Positions 1-33,957 of a stretch of DNA of 64,000 nucleotides are shown here, in pieces (positions within the stretch are counted from its first letter, which is position 1; each line of letters opens with the position of its first letter). The DNA lies in assembly GCF_023856365.1 (NCBI RefSeq), contig NC_064540.1:7912501-7976500 (forward strand). Direction: 5' to 3'. The notes beneath the pieces were generated by a model that saw only the letters and a list, made by a program, of their open reading frames with translations, did no database searches and was not told the DNA's origin. The translations under genes and the position numbers were made by a program. The DNA comes from Brienomyrus brachyistius. Taxonomy: Eukaryota; Chordata; Actinopteri; Osteoglossiformes; Mormyridae.

Positions 1-10459
<10,459 letters not shown>

Positions 10460-10565
10460 GGGATGAAAACAGCCTGAGACAAAGTAACAAGAAACCATAT
10501 AATATGACTTTCTTGTGAATTGTCTTTCTGCAAAAAAATTGTCAATAAAGTTCATGTCTGCAAAA
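10460..10565 (+). terminator. Gene A 3' UTR and polyadenylation signal
   Basis: The 3' UTR is very short. AATAAA at 10544-10549 lies 85 bases after the stop and is followed by a TTCATGTCTG stretch. The same arrangement follows genes B and C, so the transcript probably ends near 10565. Confidence 0.8.
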
Positions 10566-10905
10566 AACCTGGTAATTTTTTTTTATTAATATGTTTATGC
10601 ATCAGTTTTATAACACTGAAATCGGTCATTAACACTCTATAGAACTTGAAGCACTGTCAGACCATTTTAAAAACAACTAAAGTTTTTATGGTATTGTGTG
10701 GCATTAATTTCTCACCCAAAATTAAACAAAAGACCACATTTCCAATAGTACTAAAAACAGGTAAAATGTCATGGAATCATACATAGTTTTCCAAAAACCT
10801 CTTGTCAAAATTTTGATGTAGACTCTTAGATATAGTTTTATAACGCAACAAATTACAGTCTACAACAGGTCATTCATGTTTCATTTTCACAAATAACCTA
10901 AGATT
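10566..10905. other. Downstream flank, part of the duplicated unit
   Basis: AT-rich non-coding sequence that aligns with the flank of gene B (32452-32735) and gene C (52741-53070), so the duplicated unit extends past the 3' end. No gene, RNA or repeat was recognised in it. Confidence 0.5.
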
Positions 10906-11250
10906 CAGTTCAATTCAATTTGTATAGTGCATATTAATAACATTACATTGCTTCAAAGAGCTTTACATTATTCCTGGCCAATGCCAAACATTTGTAATAT
11001 ACAGCAAGCCAGAGGCGACAATGACAAGGGAAAACTTCATAGTAGGAAGAAATCTTGGGAGGAACCAGACTCAAAGGGGGAGCCCGTTCTCCTAGGGTCC
11101 TGATATATATATATATATATATATGCTCCAAACTTCAAAAGGGGTTTAAGGCTGCAGTGGTGTGGTCCAGACAGGAGGATAACTGGCAACCTGGATTTCT
11201 CTTCGAGAAAAAGATCGGTACTCATATATTGTACTCATCAATTTTATAAA
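10905..11250. repeat. Dispersed fish repeat (CAATTTGTATAG / CAGACTCAAAGGGGGAGCC type)
   Basis: Contains TTCAATTTGTATAGTGC, CAAAGAGCTTTACATTATTC, ACAGCAAGCCAGAGGCGACA and GAGGAACCAGACTCAAAG in that order. I recognise this as a repeat common in fish genomes. Versions lie at 33385-33720 and 55195-55385, and its 3' part recurs at 59340-59550. An (AT)n microsatellite at 11102-11124 lies inside it. Confidence 0.55.
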
Positions 11251-11729
11251 GAAAATACACTTTTCAAATATCAGACAATACATTTACATAGTCTTAAATT
11301 CCTTTCAGGTTCATGGTATTAACACATTTCAATTATTTGACACAAATACCATTTTCCTGAGTGAATTTATTCTAACATTATCTTTAAAATGGACCCAGAT
11401 GAAACTGTTCACACTTTGAAGGAATGTTTAAATGCTGAATGATCATTTATTATTCTAGAGGAAAAACTTGATCAAGTATGGAGAGAGAAAAATTTCTTTC
11501 TTTTTTTGAAAAAAAATGCTGCATTGGCATTTGTTTATTAAGATGCAAGATCCAAGATATACTGAGTGGAGTCAATGTACTCAATGTATTTTTGTACACA
11601 TTTATTTTTAGATTCAACTGACACTTCTGTATGATTAAAATGATTTTCCAGAAGCAAAATCGGACAACAGTTTTCTTTGAAACAAAAGGATCTATGATTT
11701 CACTGTAGTTTTCCTTCTTCTGGGGAATT
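11251..11729. other. Spacer 1, non-coding, partly shared with spacers 2 and 3
   Basis: Low-complexity AT-rich sequence. The part near 11295-11460 resembles 59580-59745 in spacer 3, and the part near 11560-11729 resembles 33915-33955 joined to 34855-34960 in spacer 2. It therefore gives the empty site for the pogo-type element of spacer 2. No gene was seen. Confidence 0.45.
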
Positions 11730-12060
11730 TTTCAAAAACCAAAAAGCAATTGGAGAAACCATGCAGTGGATGTGCAGGGCAGGCTTACCAACATAGCGGC
11801 GGCAGGTGTCAGCACTTTCTGGACTGCAGTTCCATGGCAGGAAATCCTATTTATGTAGAAATATACAGTGTCGCCAAACTGCTCAGATCCCATCTTCTTG
11901 CCAAAGCCCAAAGGGAATGCCTGCAGGCCAGTCACAGCACACTGCTTCAGTCTACTGCTGAACGAAGCACTTTGCCAGAGCATAACCAGTGTAGTAGCTA
12001 TCAAATAGAGCTTTTGATTTCAAGAAGATCCAACAGCTGCCCTATTATGGGACATTTGAA
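11730..12060. other. Unassigned GC-richer segment, partly duplicated in spacer 2
   Basis: About 155 bases of this block (11730-11880) recur with high similarity at 34970-35121, where the spacer 2 copy is broken by the Rex3 insertion. On the minus strand a frame stays open over the shared part in both copies, and a potential splice donor (GTTGGTAAG on the minus strand) lies near 11787-11795. I do not recognise a protein. It could be a relic exon or an old repeat. Confidence 0.3.
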
Positions 12061-12108
12061 GAGCGTTTTTGATTGCTTAAGAAAAATAAAGGAAAAATAT
12101 TATCAAAA

Positions 12109-12144
12109 TTATTTTTTTATTTATTTACTTATTTATTTATTTGT
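12109..12144. repeat. Tetranucleotide (TTAT)n microsatellite
   Basis: An imperfect tandem of TTTA/TTAT units interrupted once by TTAC. Confidence 0.7.
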
Positions 12145-12540
12145 AGAAGTAATTTACTCATCGTACCTTTTGCAGATAGTTTGACATATTAGGGAATCAT
12201 ACTGTATTATGATAAACTAAAATTAATACAGAGCTTAACATTTCACCACTATCCTCATCAGATCAACCTGGGAAACGGAGGAAGACACAGGACCAATAAA
12301 TAATCAATATATAATACGCTCTTCAACAGAATAACAAGATATTGAGCTTATTTGATTCAGTAGCTTGCTTTCACAGTTGCTTTTGTGTTTACAAAGTATA
12401 CATTTAACTTCCAAGGCCAAGCTCAAGGTCATACGTATTTGTAAAGCACATTTAACACAAGCAAGGTTGATTAAATTGCTGAGCAATCAAACCAGTTCAG
12501 ATATAACAATAAATATATAAACATAGATCAAATAAAAATA
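12145..12540. other. Spacer 1 sequence without recognised features
   Basis: AT-rich, with no open frame longer than 60 codons that resembles a protein and no inverted ends. No counterpart was noticed in the other spacers. Confidence 0.4.
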
Positions 12541-12905
12541 AAATAATAAAATGTTGTCAACACAAATCACCACTCGTATTAAAAGTCAATGAAAAAAGTG
12601 AGTCTTTAACAGAGACAAAGTTATCTAAGAGCTGGACCGTCCTAAACTCCAGTGGCTGCGTATTCTACAGCTTTGGAGCTGCCTCCACAAAAGCATGGTC
12701 ACCCCAACTCTTGAATCTACTACTCTGTACTACTAAGAGCAGCTAGTTGGCTGACCTTAACGCTTGATCTGGATTATGAAACCAAAGAAGCTCCGACAAA
12801 TGAAGGGCTGCCAGCCCATTTAGAGCCTTAAAAACAAGCAACAATATTTTAAAATCAATCCTAAATTGAACAGGAAACCAATGAAGAGACACCAATGCTT
12901 CATGG
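12541..12905. repeat. Dispersed repeat of the GAGTCTTTAACAG... family
   Basis: Contains AAAAGTGAGTCTTTAAC, a central part rich in short GC words (GGAGCTGCCTCCACAAAAGC), and AAAATCAATCCTAAATTG with ACAGGAAACCAATGAAGAG near the end. I recognise this order from a repeat family common in fish genomes. The family name is not certain, and it is absent from spacers 2 and 3. Confidence 0.4.
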
Positions 12906-13419
12906 TCTATAACAACCATAAAACACTATTAATTACTTACACACGTAACAATGCAATATTTTCTATCGATACCAGTTAGCTACGTTAAACTGAAACTTAC
13001 ACCCGACTTACCCTATTAGATGAGTTCTACGGTCCAGAATGTAACTACATCTACTGTACTTTGGTGGCCAAAAAGTGGATTTTGTCTATGTGCATGGTAC
13101 GGTTTTTCCCTGTCAAATCAAAAGTCAGATAAGCAAAACACACTAATTTCTGTGGAGGCATGTCTAAAAAAATCATACAATACAACCGATTTTATAAATA
13201 TGCATTTCTTTAGGTCAAGTTGCATTTATTCCAAAGCTTAACTCTAATTAATTTTAAGTTTAATTATATTGGGAGTAGTGTGTGAGGTGGCAGAACGTAC
13301 CTGCGAGGGGCTGGAGTGCAGACTGCTCTGAACCAGAGGTCCCTCAGCCGAGCTCCGGTAAGTTCCTGGAACAGATTAAACACTGGATATCACTAATCTT
13401 CGCTTGTATTGTTAATTTC
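12906..13419. other. Spacer 1 sequence without recognised features
   Basis: No convincing coding, RNA or repeat signal. A small GC-rich patch (13280-13370) has no recognised counterpart in the window. Confidence 0.4.
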
Positions 13420-13477
13420 AATGTGCGAATATTCTCCCTATGTTGTATAGGTTTCCTCCCACGGTCCAGAGTTGCCT
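13420..13477 (+). repeat. Left half of an old SINE copy split by a Tc1-like element
   Basis: CTATGTTGTATAGGTTTCC and the following bases match 37281-37330 and 60117-60165. The matching right half resumes at 15193 (TCCTGGATTATACTGGCATT) and runs to about 15345. Spacers 2 and 3 show the uninterrupted version. Confidence 0.6.
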
Positions 13478-13696
13478 GCAGTGATCAGATGAAAAGTCCC
13501 TCTTTACCATGAGAATGAACTTAATTCCAAAAATCCCATTTCCACTGCATTTCTGCCCTGCCACAAAAGGACCATCTGACATAATTTCAATAATTCTCTT
13601 GTTAACCGAGGTAAGAATGTTGACGAGGACAAGGCTGGAGATCACTCTGTCATGCTGATTGAGTTACAATAGCAGACTAAATGCTTTATAAGGAGG

Positions 13697-14275
13697 GTGG
13701 TGCTTGGAATCATTGTTCTTCCTCTGTTAACCATGGTTACCTGTAAGGAAACACGTGCAGTCACCATTGCTTTGCACAATAAAGGCTTCACAGGCAAGGA
13801 TATTGCTGCTACTAAGATTGCACCTAAATCAACCATTTATCGGATCATCAGGAACTTCAAGGCGAGAGGTTCAGTTGTTATGAAGAAGGCTTCAGGGTGC
13901 CCAAGAAAACCCAGCAAGCACCAGGACCGTCTCCTAAAGTTGATTCAGCTGCGGGATCAGGGCACCACCAGTGCAGAGCTTGCTAAGGAACAGCAGCAGG
14001 CAGGTGTGACTGCATCTGCAGGCACAATGAGGCGAAGGCTTTTGGAGGATGGCCTGGTGTCAAGAAGGGCGGCAAAGAAGCCACTTCTATCCAAGAAAAA
14101 CATCAGGGACAGACTGATATTCTGCAAAAGGTACAGGGACTGGACTGCAGAGGACAGGGGTAAAGTCATTTTCTCTGAGGGTCCCTTTTCCGATTGTTTG
14201 GGGCATCCGGAAGAAAGATTGTCTGGAGAAGAAAAGGGGAGCACTACCATCAGTCCTGTGTCATGGCAACACTAA
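13697..14275 (+). pseudogene. Tc1-like transposase, broken
   Basis: The open frame covers the N-terminal helix-turn-helix DNA-binding region (KGFTGKDIAATKIAPKSTIY is recognisable), the GRPR-like hinge decayed to GCPRKPSK, and the start of the catalytic core. At the first catalytic aspartate the usual FSDES appears as FSEGP, so that Asp is lost. Soon after it the frame is shifted. Similarity continues out of frame to about 14460 and again from 14815 (TTAATCCCATTGAGAACTTG, the region of the last acidic residue). A functional enzyme is excluded. Confidence 0.85.
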
Positions 14276-14480
14276 AGCATCCTGAGAACATTCATGTGCT
14301 TCTCAGCCAAGGCAGTGGGCTCATTCACACATAGCCATGAATGAAGAATGGTACCAAAACATCCTCCGAGAGCAACTTCTCAAAACCATCCAAGAACAGT
14401 TTGGTGACGAACAATGCCTTTTTCAGCATGATGGAGCACCATGCAAAAAGGCAAAAGTTATAAATGAAAGTGAATACGAA

Positions 14481-14816
14481 AGTCCAAACAAGGAGACCTA
14501 CTGAATGCAAACGTGTCCAACCACATCGGTCCAGGTTTTATATAAAGAGTAAGTCTAACCCACTTCTTTGGCGTTACAGCTACTCGGTTCACCTGCCTCC
14601 TCCCCTCCACCACCTTTAGCTCCCCGTCCTGCACCAGGCTCGGCTCCTTTGCCTCTTCCTTGGTTGCTCAGCCAAATCTGTCAGCTTCAGAGTGGATGGA
14701 ACCGACGACCAAGGGACGGGTTTCGCCACATCACTGTTCACATACTCATTTAAATTGTTTCAATAAATAAACACTCATATGAATACTAAATCTACTGAGG
14801 TCTCCTTGGTTGAACT
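14481..14816. mobile_element. 336-base inverted-repeat element nested in the Tc1 relic
   Basis: The ends are AGTCCAAACAAGGAGACCT (14481-14499) and AGGTCTCCTTGGTTGAACT (14798-14816), which are inverted complements at 17 of 19 positions. The Tc1-like sequence is continuous on either side once this block is removed (GCAAAAGTTATAA to CTAAGTGG). The block has a GC-rich centre and an AATAAA near its right end. Its family is unknown; it is a non-autonomous DNA element by structure. Confidence 0.6.
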
Positions 14817-15192
14817 AAGTGGCCTGGGGAATAAAACGTCAACATTATAGGTCTATGGCCAAGAAATACCCCAGACCTTAATCCCATTGAGAACTTGTGG
14901 TCAATCTTCAAAAGGTGGGTGGACAAACAAAAACCCACAAATTCCAGAAGTCGATTGACAGCATGCCAGGGAGAATTGCAGAGGTCTTGTAAAAGAAGGG
15001 CCAACACGGTAAATATTAACTCTTTGCATAAACTTAATGTAATTGTCAATAAAAGCCTTTGACACGTATGAAATGCTTGTAATTATACGTCAGTATAACA
15101 TAGAAACATCTGACAAAAAGATCTACAAACACGAAGGCAGCAAACTTTGACAAAACCAATACATTCTTAAAACTTTTGGCTATGACTGTATG

Positions 15193-15345
15193 TCTCAGTC
15201 CTGGATTATACTGGCATTCTGTTAATGATATCCTTTGCACCCTCTGCCGCCTGGTATAGGATACCTGAAGCCCTGACTGAGTGGTTGGATGATGGCGGCA
15301 TGGGTGGATGGATATAGGGGTGAATTGTTCAATTAATATAATCCA
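15193..15345 (+). repeat. Right half of the old SINE split by the Tc1-like element
   Basis: Continues the alignment to 37355-37490 and 60190-60340 (CTCTGCCGCCTGGTATAGGA, then CTGACTGAGTGGTTGGATG and a GGATGGATAT tail). Confidence 0.55.
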
Positions 15346-15689
15346 AAAACATAAGCAATACAGCAAGGACATAGAAGGATATTAAAGAACTGCATTAGTC
15401 ACACTAACATTGCATAAGCATTCTAAAACAAACAAAAAACATGAAGCAGATAAACAATTTCAGATAAACTGCCTCCCTGTATATCTGCTGAAAAACACAA
15501 TCCTTTATGTAATAGTTTATATTCTATTTCAAAGAAATTTCAGCGGTAAAGGTCACTTACTTTTCTGCAAGATATTCCTCTAAACCAAACATCTAAGCGA
15601 CCCGAGCTTCCACACTGCCGAATATCAAAGTAGGTTTGATACAAATTCACAATAAACATCACAACACAGTGACAGAGGTCCTTTGACAG
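15346..15689. other. Start of the conserved upstream flank of gene B
   Basis: Aligns with 37490-37799 and 60340-60629 (AAAGAACTGCATTAG, AACATTGCA, ATCTAAGCGACCCGAGCTTC). Non-coding. From here to the promoter, spacers 1, 2 and 3 are collinear. Confidence 0.5.
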
Positions 15690-15830
15690 CCAAGCTGATC
15701 AAGCAGCTATATTTGTATTTTGTCCTAATAAGAACATACAGCAATGACCAGGATATCAAGTGTTACATTTTATGGGGTATATGACCTGATCCCACTTTGT
15801 CACATGTGTAATCACTCCAGAATTTTTTAT
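15690..15830. promoter_or_regulatory. Distal conserved non-coding block upstream of gene B, with CACATGTG E-box
   Basis: About 140 bases, nearly identical upstream of genes B, C (37799-37935) and D (60629-60765), about 1.3-1.4 kb before each TATA box, and flanked by sequence that differs more. It contains the palindromic E-box CACATGTG at 15801-15808, a binding-site type used by myogenic bHLH factors. Enhancer function is inferred from conservation only. Confidence 0.45.
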
Positions 15831-16990
15831 ACTCCCCAGTCTTCATTTGCCCGTATCATATCACCAGTCTGAAGGAAAACCGTCCCACCAGAGGACAAAT
15901 CCTATAACAGGATTGTATAATCAGATCCTCTGTTGCCATATATACTTGTCGGAAAGAATGAGATCACATTGCAGTGCTACTTCTGAAATACAAATGATAA
16001 AGTTCACTGTGTTTCCCATCTGGTTTATAGAAAGTAAGGCAATGCTATGCTTCTTGACATTCCCCGTAAAGACTGAATGAAGAATGAGATCTCAGTAAAG
16101 CAATTTGTTCTTTATAATGAGTAATCATTTTAAATATCTTAATAGTATTATTAATGGTGGTTTGAATGTAACATTGACATTCATATTGACTTATACGACT
16201 GACATGTTTCTCTAAAGCTCTAGCTTGCAAGTCAGTGAAAATAAAGAGTGATGGCAGCTATAAACAAACAGCATCAATGCAGGGACTTTGACACAAGAAA
16301 TAAATAATAACTGCAATATGTCTCAAACAAACTATGTCTTATGAGAGAAACGTGAGATTATAAGTATATTAAATGTGTGGAAAAACACATCAAAACTGGA
16401 TGAATTTGTGAGTTTCCACAGATTTTCTGACGTGATGATAAAGGAAAAATATAAGAGAAAGTGTTTAGAAGGCAAAGGAAGTACAGTTTAAATTACTGAG
16501 TCCGTGACAAATTTATTTTTCATTATTCATCATGTTTATTCACCAAATTAAAGACTGGTGTGAATGCTGTGCTGTTTTATATTTTTATTTCTATAATTAT
16601 TTTGACTTGTTTTAAATTTCATGCCTGTGTAATTACTATGGACAGACAGAAAATTTGTGATAAATGCAGAACGCTGAGCAGTTGCGCAGTTTCCCTGCAG
16701 TGGTATGTGACATTAGGCTCTGCTCTGCCTGTGCCAAAGCTGCTAATAAGATTCTCAGAATAAAGAGAATAAATGCAAAACTATAATTATAGTATAAGAT
16801 ATTATACTTATATTATTACAAATAAAACATTTACAGGGATATTTAAATTAGAAAACAAAACTTCTGTAAAAATGCTGACATAATTTAGAGAAGGGAAACT
16901 GTAAAAGGATCAGACACACAAATATTAATTAATCCATATTGAATCCATATTTAATCCACTAACTATTTTTTTAATACAAAAATCAAAACA
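15831..16990. other. Upstream flank of gene B, collinear with C and D
   Basis: AT-rich non-coding sequence with alternating conserved and diverged stretches. Conserved ones include AAGCTCTAGCTTGCAAGTCA (near 16213) and TTTCCCTGCAGTGGTATGTG (near 16690) with the following TCTGCTCTGCCTGTGCC. No gene was seen. Confidence 0.5.
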
Positions 16991-16994
16991 GGCA

Positions 16995-17167
16995 ACTTCC
17001 TTATAATAAAACCCTTATGTTTAAGAGCTAAAAATAATTTCTCTTCTCTTCGTACAGCAGTAAGGATAGCAGTTAGTGTGTGAAAACACATGACCAAATA
17101 CAGCAGGAACCTTTTGCTGAGCAACCACTCATGTCTCTATAAAAGCAGCAGCTCCAGAATCTTCTCT
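16995..17167 (+). promoter_or_regulatory. Gene B core promoter: MEF2-type site, E-box, TATA box
   Basis: TATAAAA at 17138-17144 lies 47 bases before the exon 1 donor, so transcription should start near 17168. Upstream are a perfect MEF2-consensus site CTAAAAATAA (17028-17037) and an E-box CACATG (17087-17092). The whole stretch is nearly identical in genes C and D, as expected for a muscle promoter shared by the cluster. Factor binding is inferred from motif sequence. Confidence 0.75.
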
Positions 17168-17452
17168 GAACTGTTAGGCATCCAGTACAGGTGAGTGAAT
17201 CTTAATGTGATGCTGCATCCAATCCAATCCTAAATTTGGGCCATTGAGACAATTCATTATCCAGAGCACAATTATGCTTTTTTTAAAATCAGATTCTTAG
17301 TAAAAACCCTAAATTGTCTGGTATAATAACTAAATGATGCCATCCTTCTGTAAAATGCAATACTACTAATGCTAGCTGTGATAAGAAAATTACCAATAAT
17401 GTTTTTCAGATTCCCGCCCAGATTCTACTCTTCTGTGTTGTCGTCCAAGGAG
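17168..17452 (+). other. Gene B non-coding 5' UTR exons 1 and 2
   Basis: Exon 1 ends at 17190 (TCCAGTACAG before GTGAGT). Exon 2 is 17410-17452 (43 bases). The UTR finishes with 12 bases of exon 3 (18124-18135) before the ATG in the context GCCATCATGG. Two leader exons are normal for vertebrate skeletal MYH genes. The exact start of exon 1 is inferred from TATA spacing. Confidence 0.75.
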
Positions 17453-17690
17453 GTAAATAGCAGCTGCTCCCTTTATTAACAGCGTGATAATAAGGAAGAG
17501 AACAGTACAGCATGTGGCGAATCACAATCACACAATTGCTTCTGAGGTCAATTCAGTCACTAGACCCACCGTAGAATTATCTGCCACTCTAACTGAGCAG
17601 ATCCCTAATTCATACAGGTAAACCACACAAAAGACACCAGCTGAAAATCCTTAATTTACTTATTTCTAAAAACACCATTGTCTAGTTAAA
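17453..17690. promoter_or_regulatory. Conserved first part of intron 2 with two CAGCTG E-boxes (gene B)
   Basis: The first 240 bases of intron 2 are nearly identical in B, C (39579-39815) and D (62412-62640), whereas the rest of the intron (17700-18110) has diverged and lacks segments present in C and D. CAGCTG E-boxes stand at 17461-17466 and 17638-17643. This unequal conservation suggests an intronic enhancer for muscle expression; that role is an inference. Confidence 0.45.
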
Positions 17691-18135
17691 GAAACCTGAA
17701 GGTGAGAGTCATAAAATTCTACTAAAAAACTACAAGACGTTAAGTAGCTGAAAACAAAATAAGGACATTAATTCAGACCTAAAACTAGAATATTTCAAAA
17801 CTAGGGTATAACTTCAATAAGAAGGGTAAGACTAAAAATTCTGTCAAATGACAAGAGAGAAAATATTCTTATAATTAAATATGGGTTTAGTTATCAGCAT
17901 GATCATACATTAGATAAGGAGTTAAAGATAGATTTCAGCTAGTAGTCACTTATTAAATAGTACTCTTGAAAATAAATATTAAAAAAGTCATTTTAGTAAG
18001 TATAGCTATGCTGAAGCCTATTGCCAAATATCTTTTTCAAACTGCTAAACATAATCATGAAGTATACAGCTAAAACACTGAAGTTTTTAAATCTGTACTA
18101 ATTTCAACCATGTTCTTCTGCAGTAAACCGCCATC

Positions 18136-32343
<14,208 letters not shown>

Positions 32344-32449
32344 GGGATGAAAACAGCCTGAGACAAAGTAACAAGAAACCATATAATATGACTTTCTTGT
32401 GAATTGTCTTTCTGCAACAAAACGTTAATAAAGTTACTTATTCATGTCT
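32344..32449 (+). terminator. Gene B 3' UTR and polyadenylation signal
   Basis: AATAAA at 32427-32432, 83 bases after the stop, followed by AGTTACTTATTCATGTCTG. The same layout as after genes A and C. Confidence 0.8.
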
Positions 32450-32740
32450 GCAAAAAACCTGGTAATTTTTTTTTATTAATATGTCTATGCATCAGTTTTA
32501 CAACACTGACAACAATTATTAATACTCTTTAGAACTTGAAGCACTGTCAGACTATTTTAAAAGCAACTACAATTCTTATGGCATTGTGTTGATTATTTTC
32601 TCTCCCAAAATATAAGAAGAATTTAAGAGAACTTTTAAGAACATTTCCAGAACATTTTGGCAAAATGTCATGGAAAATGGCTTTGACATCATACATAGTT
32701 TCCCAAAAACCCTTTGCAAATATATTGCAGTAGACTGGCA

Positions 32741-33102
32741 GGGGGGGTGGCATGGTGGTGCAGTGGTTAGCACTGTCGCCTCACACCTCTGGGACCCGGG
32801 TTCGAGTCTCCGCCTAGGTCACATGTGTGCGGAGTTGACATGTTCTCCCCATGTCGTCGTGGGTTTTCCTCCAGGTACTCCGGTTTCCCCCCACAGTCCA
32901 AAAACATGCTGAGGCTAATTGGAGTTGCTGAATTGCCCGTAGGTGTGCATGTGTGAGTGAATGGTGTGTAAGTGTGCCCTGCGATGGGCTGGCCCCCCAT
33001 CCTGGGTTGTTCCCTGCCTCGTGCCCACTGATTCCGGGATAGGCTCCGGACCCCCCGTGACCCAATAGGATAAGCGGTTTGGAAAATGGATGGATGGATG
33101 GA
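32741..33102 (+). mobile_element. Young tRNA-derived SINE in spacer 2
   Basis: Full-length copy of the family seen at 22499, with A-box and B-box intact and a (GGAT)n tail. It is flanked by a perfect 10-base duplication TAGACTGGCA (32731-32740 and 33103-33112). It is absent from the equivalent place in spacers 1 and 3. Confidence 0.9.
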
Positions 33103-33204
33103 TAGACTGGCAAGGGTAATTTAACAAACCAATAAATTGGAGTGCATTTACAGATTCAAAGATTCAGTTCAATTTAATTTGTAGAATTATGTGATCAGTG
33201 ATCA

Positions 33205-33378
33205 TTGTTGACACACCACAGCACACAGCAAAATGTGTCCTCGCATTTAACCCATTACATGACAGGAGTGGGCAGCTAATTCAGCGCCCGGGGAGCAGTG
33301 CCTCAATGGTCGGTTATTCGAACCAGCAATCTTTAAATTACAAGGGCCCTTCTCTAACCATTAGGCCAGACTGCCCCT
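33205..33378 (-). mobile_element. Second SINE family, reverse orientation, spacer 2
   Basis: On the minus strand it starts GGGGCAGTCTGGCCTAATGG (A-box-like) and has a B-box-like GGTTCGAATAACC. Toward the other end (given as + strand) comes CAAAATGTGTCCTCGCATTT, a phrase known from a common fish repeat. It is not related to the GGATAAGCGG family. Confidence 0.55.
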
Positions 33379-33384
33379 TTATAG

Positions 33385-33720
33385 CACCACTTAAACATTA
33401 CATTGCCACAAAACACAATACATTATTTCTGCCCGGTGCCCACAATGGCAAACATTTGCAATATACAGCAAGCCAGAAGTGACAATGGCAAAAAAAAAAT
33501 AATTAGTAGGAAGAAATCTTGGAAGGAACCAGACTCAATAGGGGAGCTTGTCCTCCCAGGGTCAGCAGAGGAAGCCGAAATAATGAAACCTTGACTCATA
33601 TGCTCCGAAACTGTAAAGTGGATTAAGGCAACAATGGTGTGGTCCAGACAGGAAGATAACTGGCAACCTGGATTTCAAAAAAATCATCACTCATGCATAT
33701 TGTATTCACATGGATTTCAT
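33385..33720. repeat. Dispersed fish repeat, spacer 2 copy
   Basis: Same order of words as at 10905-11250 (GCAATATACAGCAAGCCAGA, GGAACCAGACTCAATAGG, GGTGTGGTCCAGACAGGA). Confidence 0.55.
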
Positions 33721-33955
33721 CATAAAAACCACTTCTCAAATATAAAACCAGACAACACATATTCATAAAGAACATACTGTACACACTTTTTAAATATCAG
33801 ACAACACGTACACATAGACCTAAATTTCTTTCAGGAACACACTGCTTGGCACAATTACCATTTTCCTAAATTAATTTCTCCACATATTTTTGCATCATCT
33901 TTAAAATACGATGTCCCAGGATATTCTAAGTGGAGTCAATGTATTCTATTTGTTG
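33721..33955. other. Spacer 2 non-coding sequence
   Basis: AT-rich, collinear with 11250-11590 of spacer 1. No gene was seen. Confidence 0.4.
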
Positions 33956-33957
33956 TA

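Larger units (their letters stand above)
13478..15192 (+). mobile_element. Tc1/mariner-type DNA transposon, decayed
   Basis: Shows the familiar order of a fish Tc1-like element: leader with CACAAAAGGACCATCTGAC, GTTGACGAGGACAAGG, the transposase region, the tail CAATAAAAGCCTTTGACAC, and the right end AACTTTTGGCTATGACTGTA closing near 15192. The left terminal repeat is missing. The element interrupts an older SINE that is intact in the two other spacers, so it arrived after the spacer duplication or was removed elsewhere. A second, unrelated element is nested at 14481-14816. Confidence 0.85.

Noticed and set aside
11750..12184. 144-codon + strand open frame in spacer 1
   Set aside because: Ends in a (TTAT)n microsatellite, is not kept open in the spacer 2 counterpart, and resembles no protein I know.
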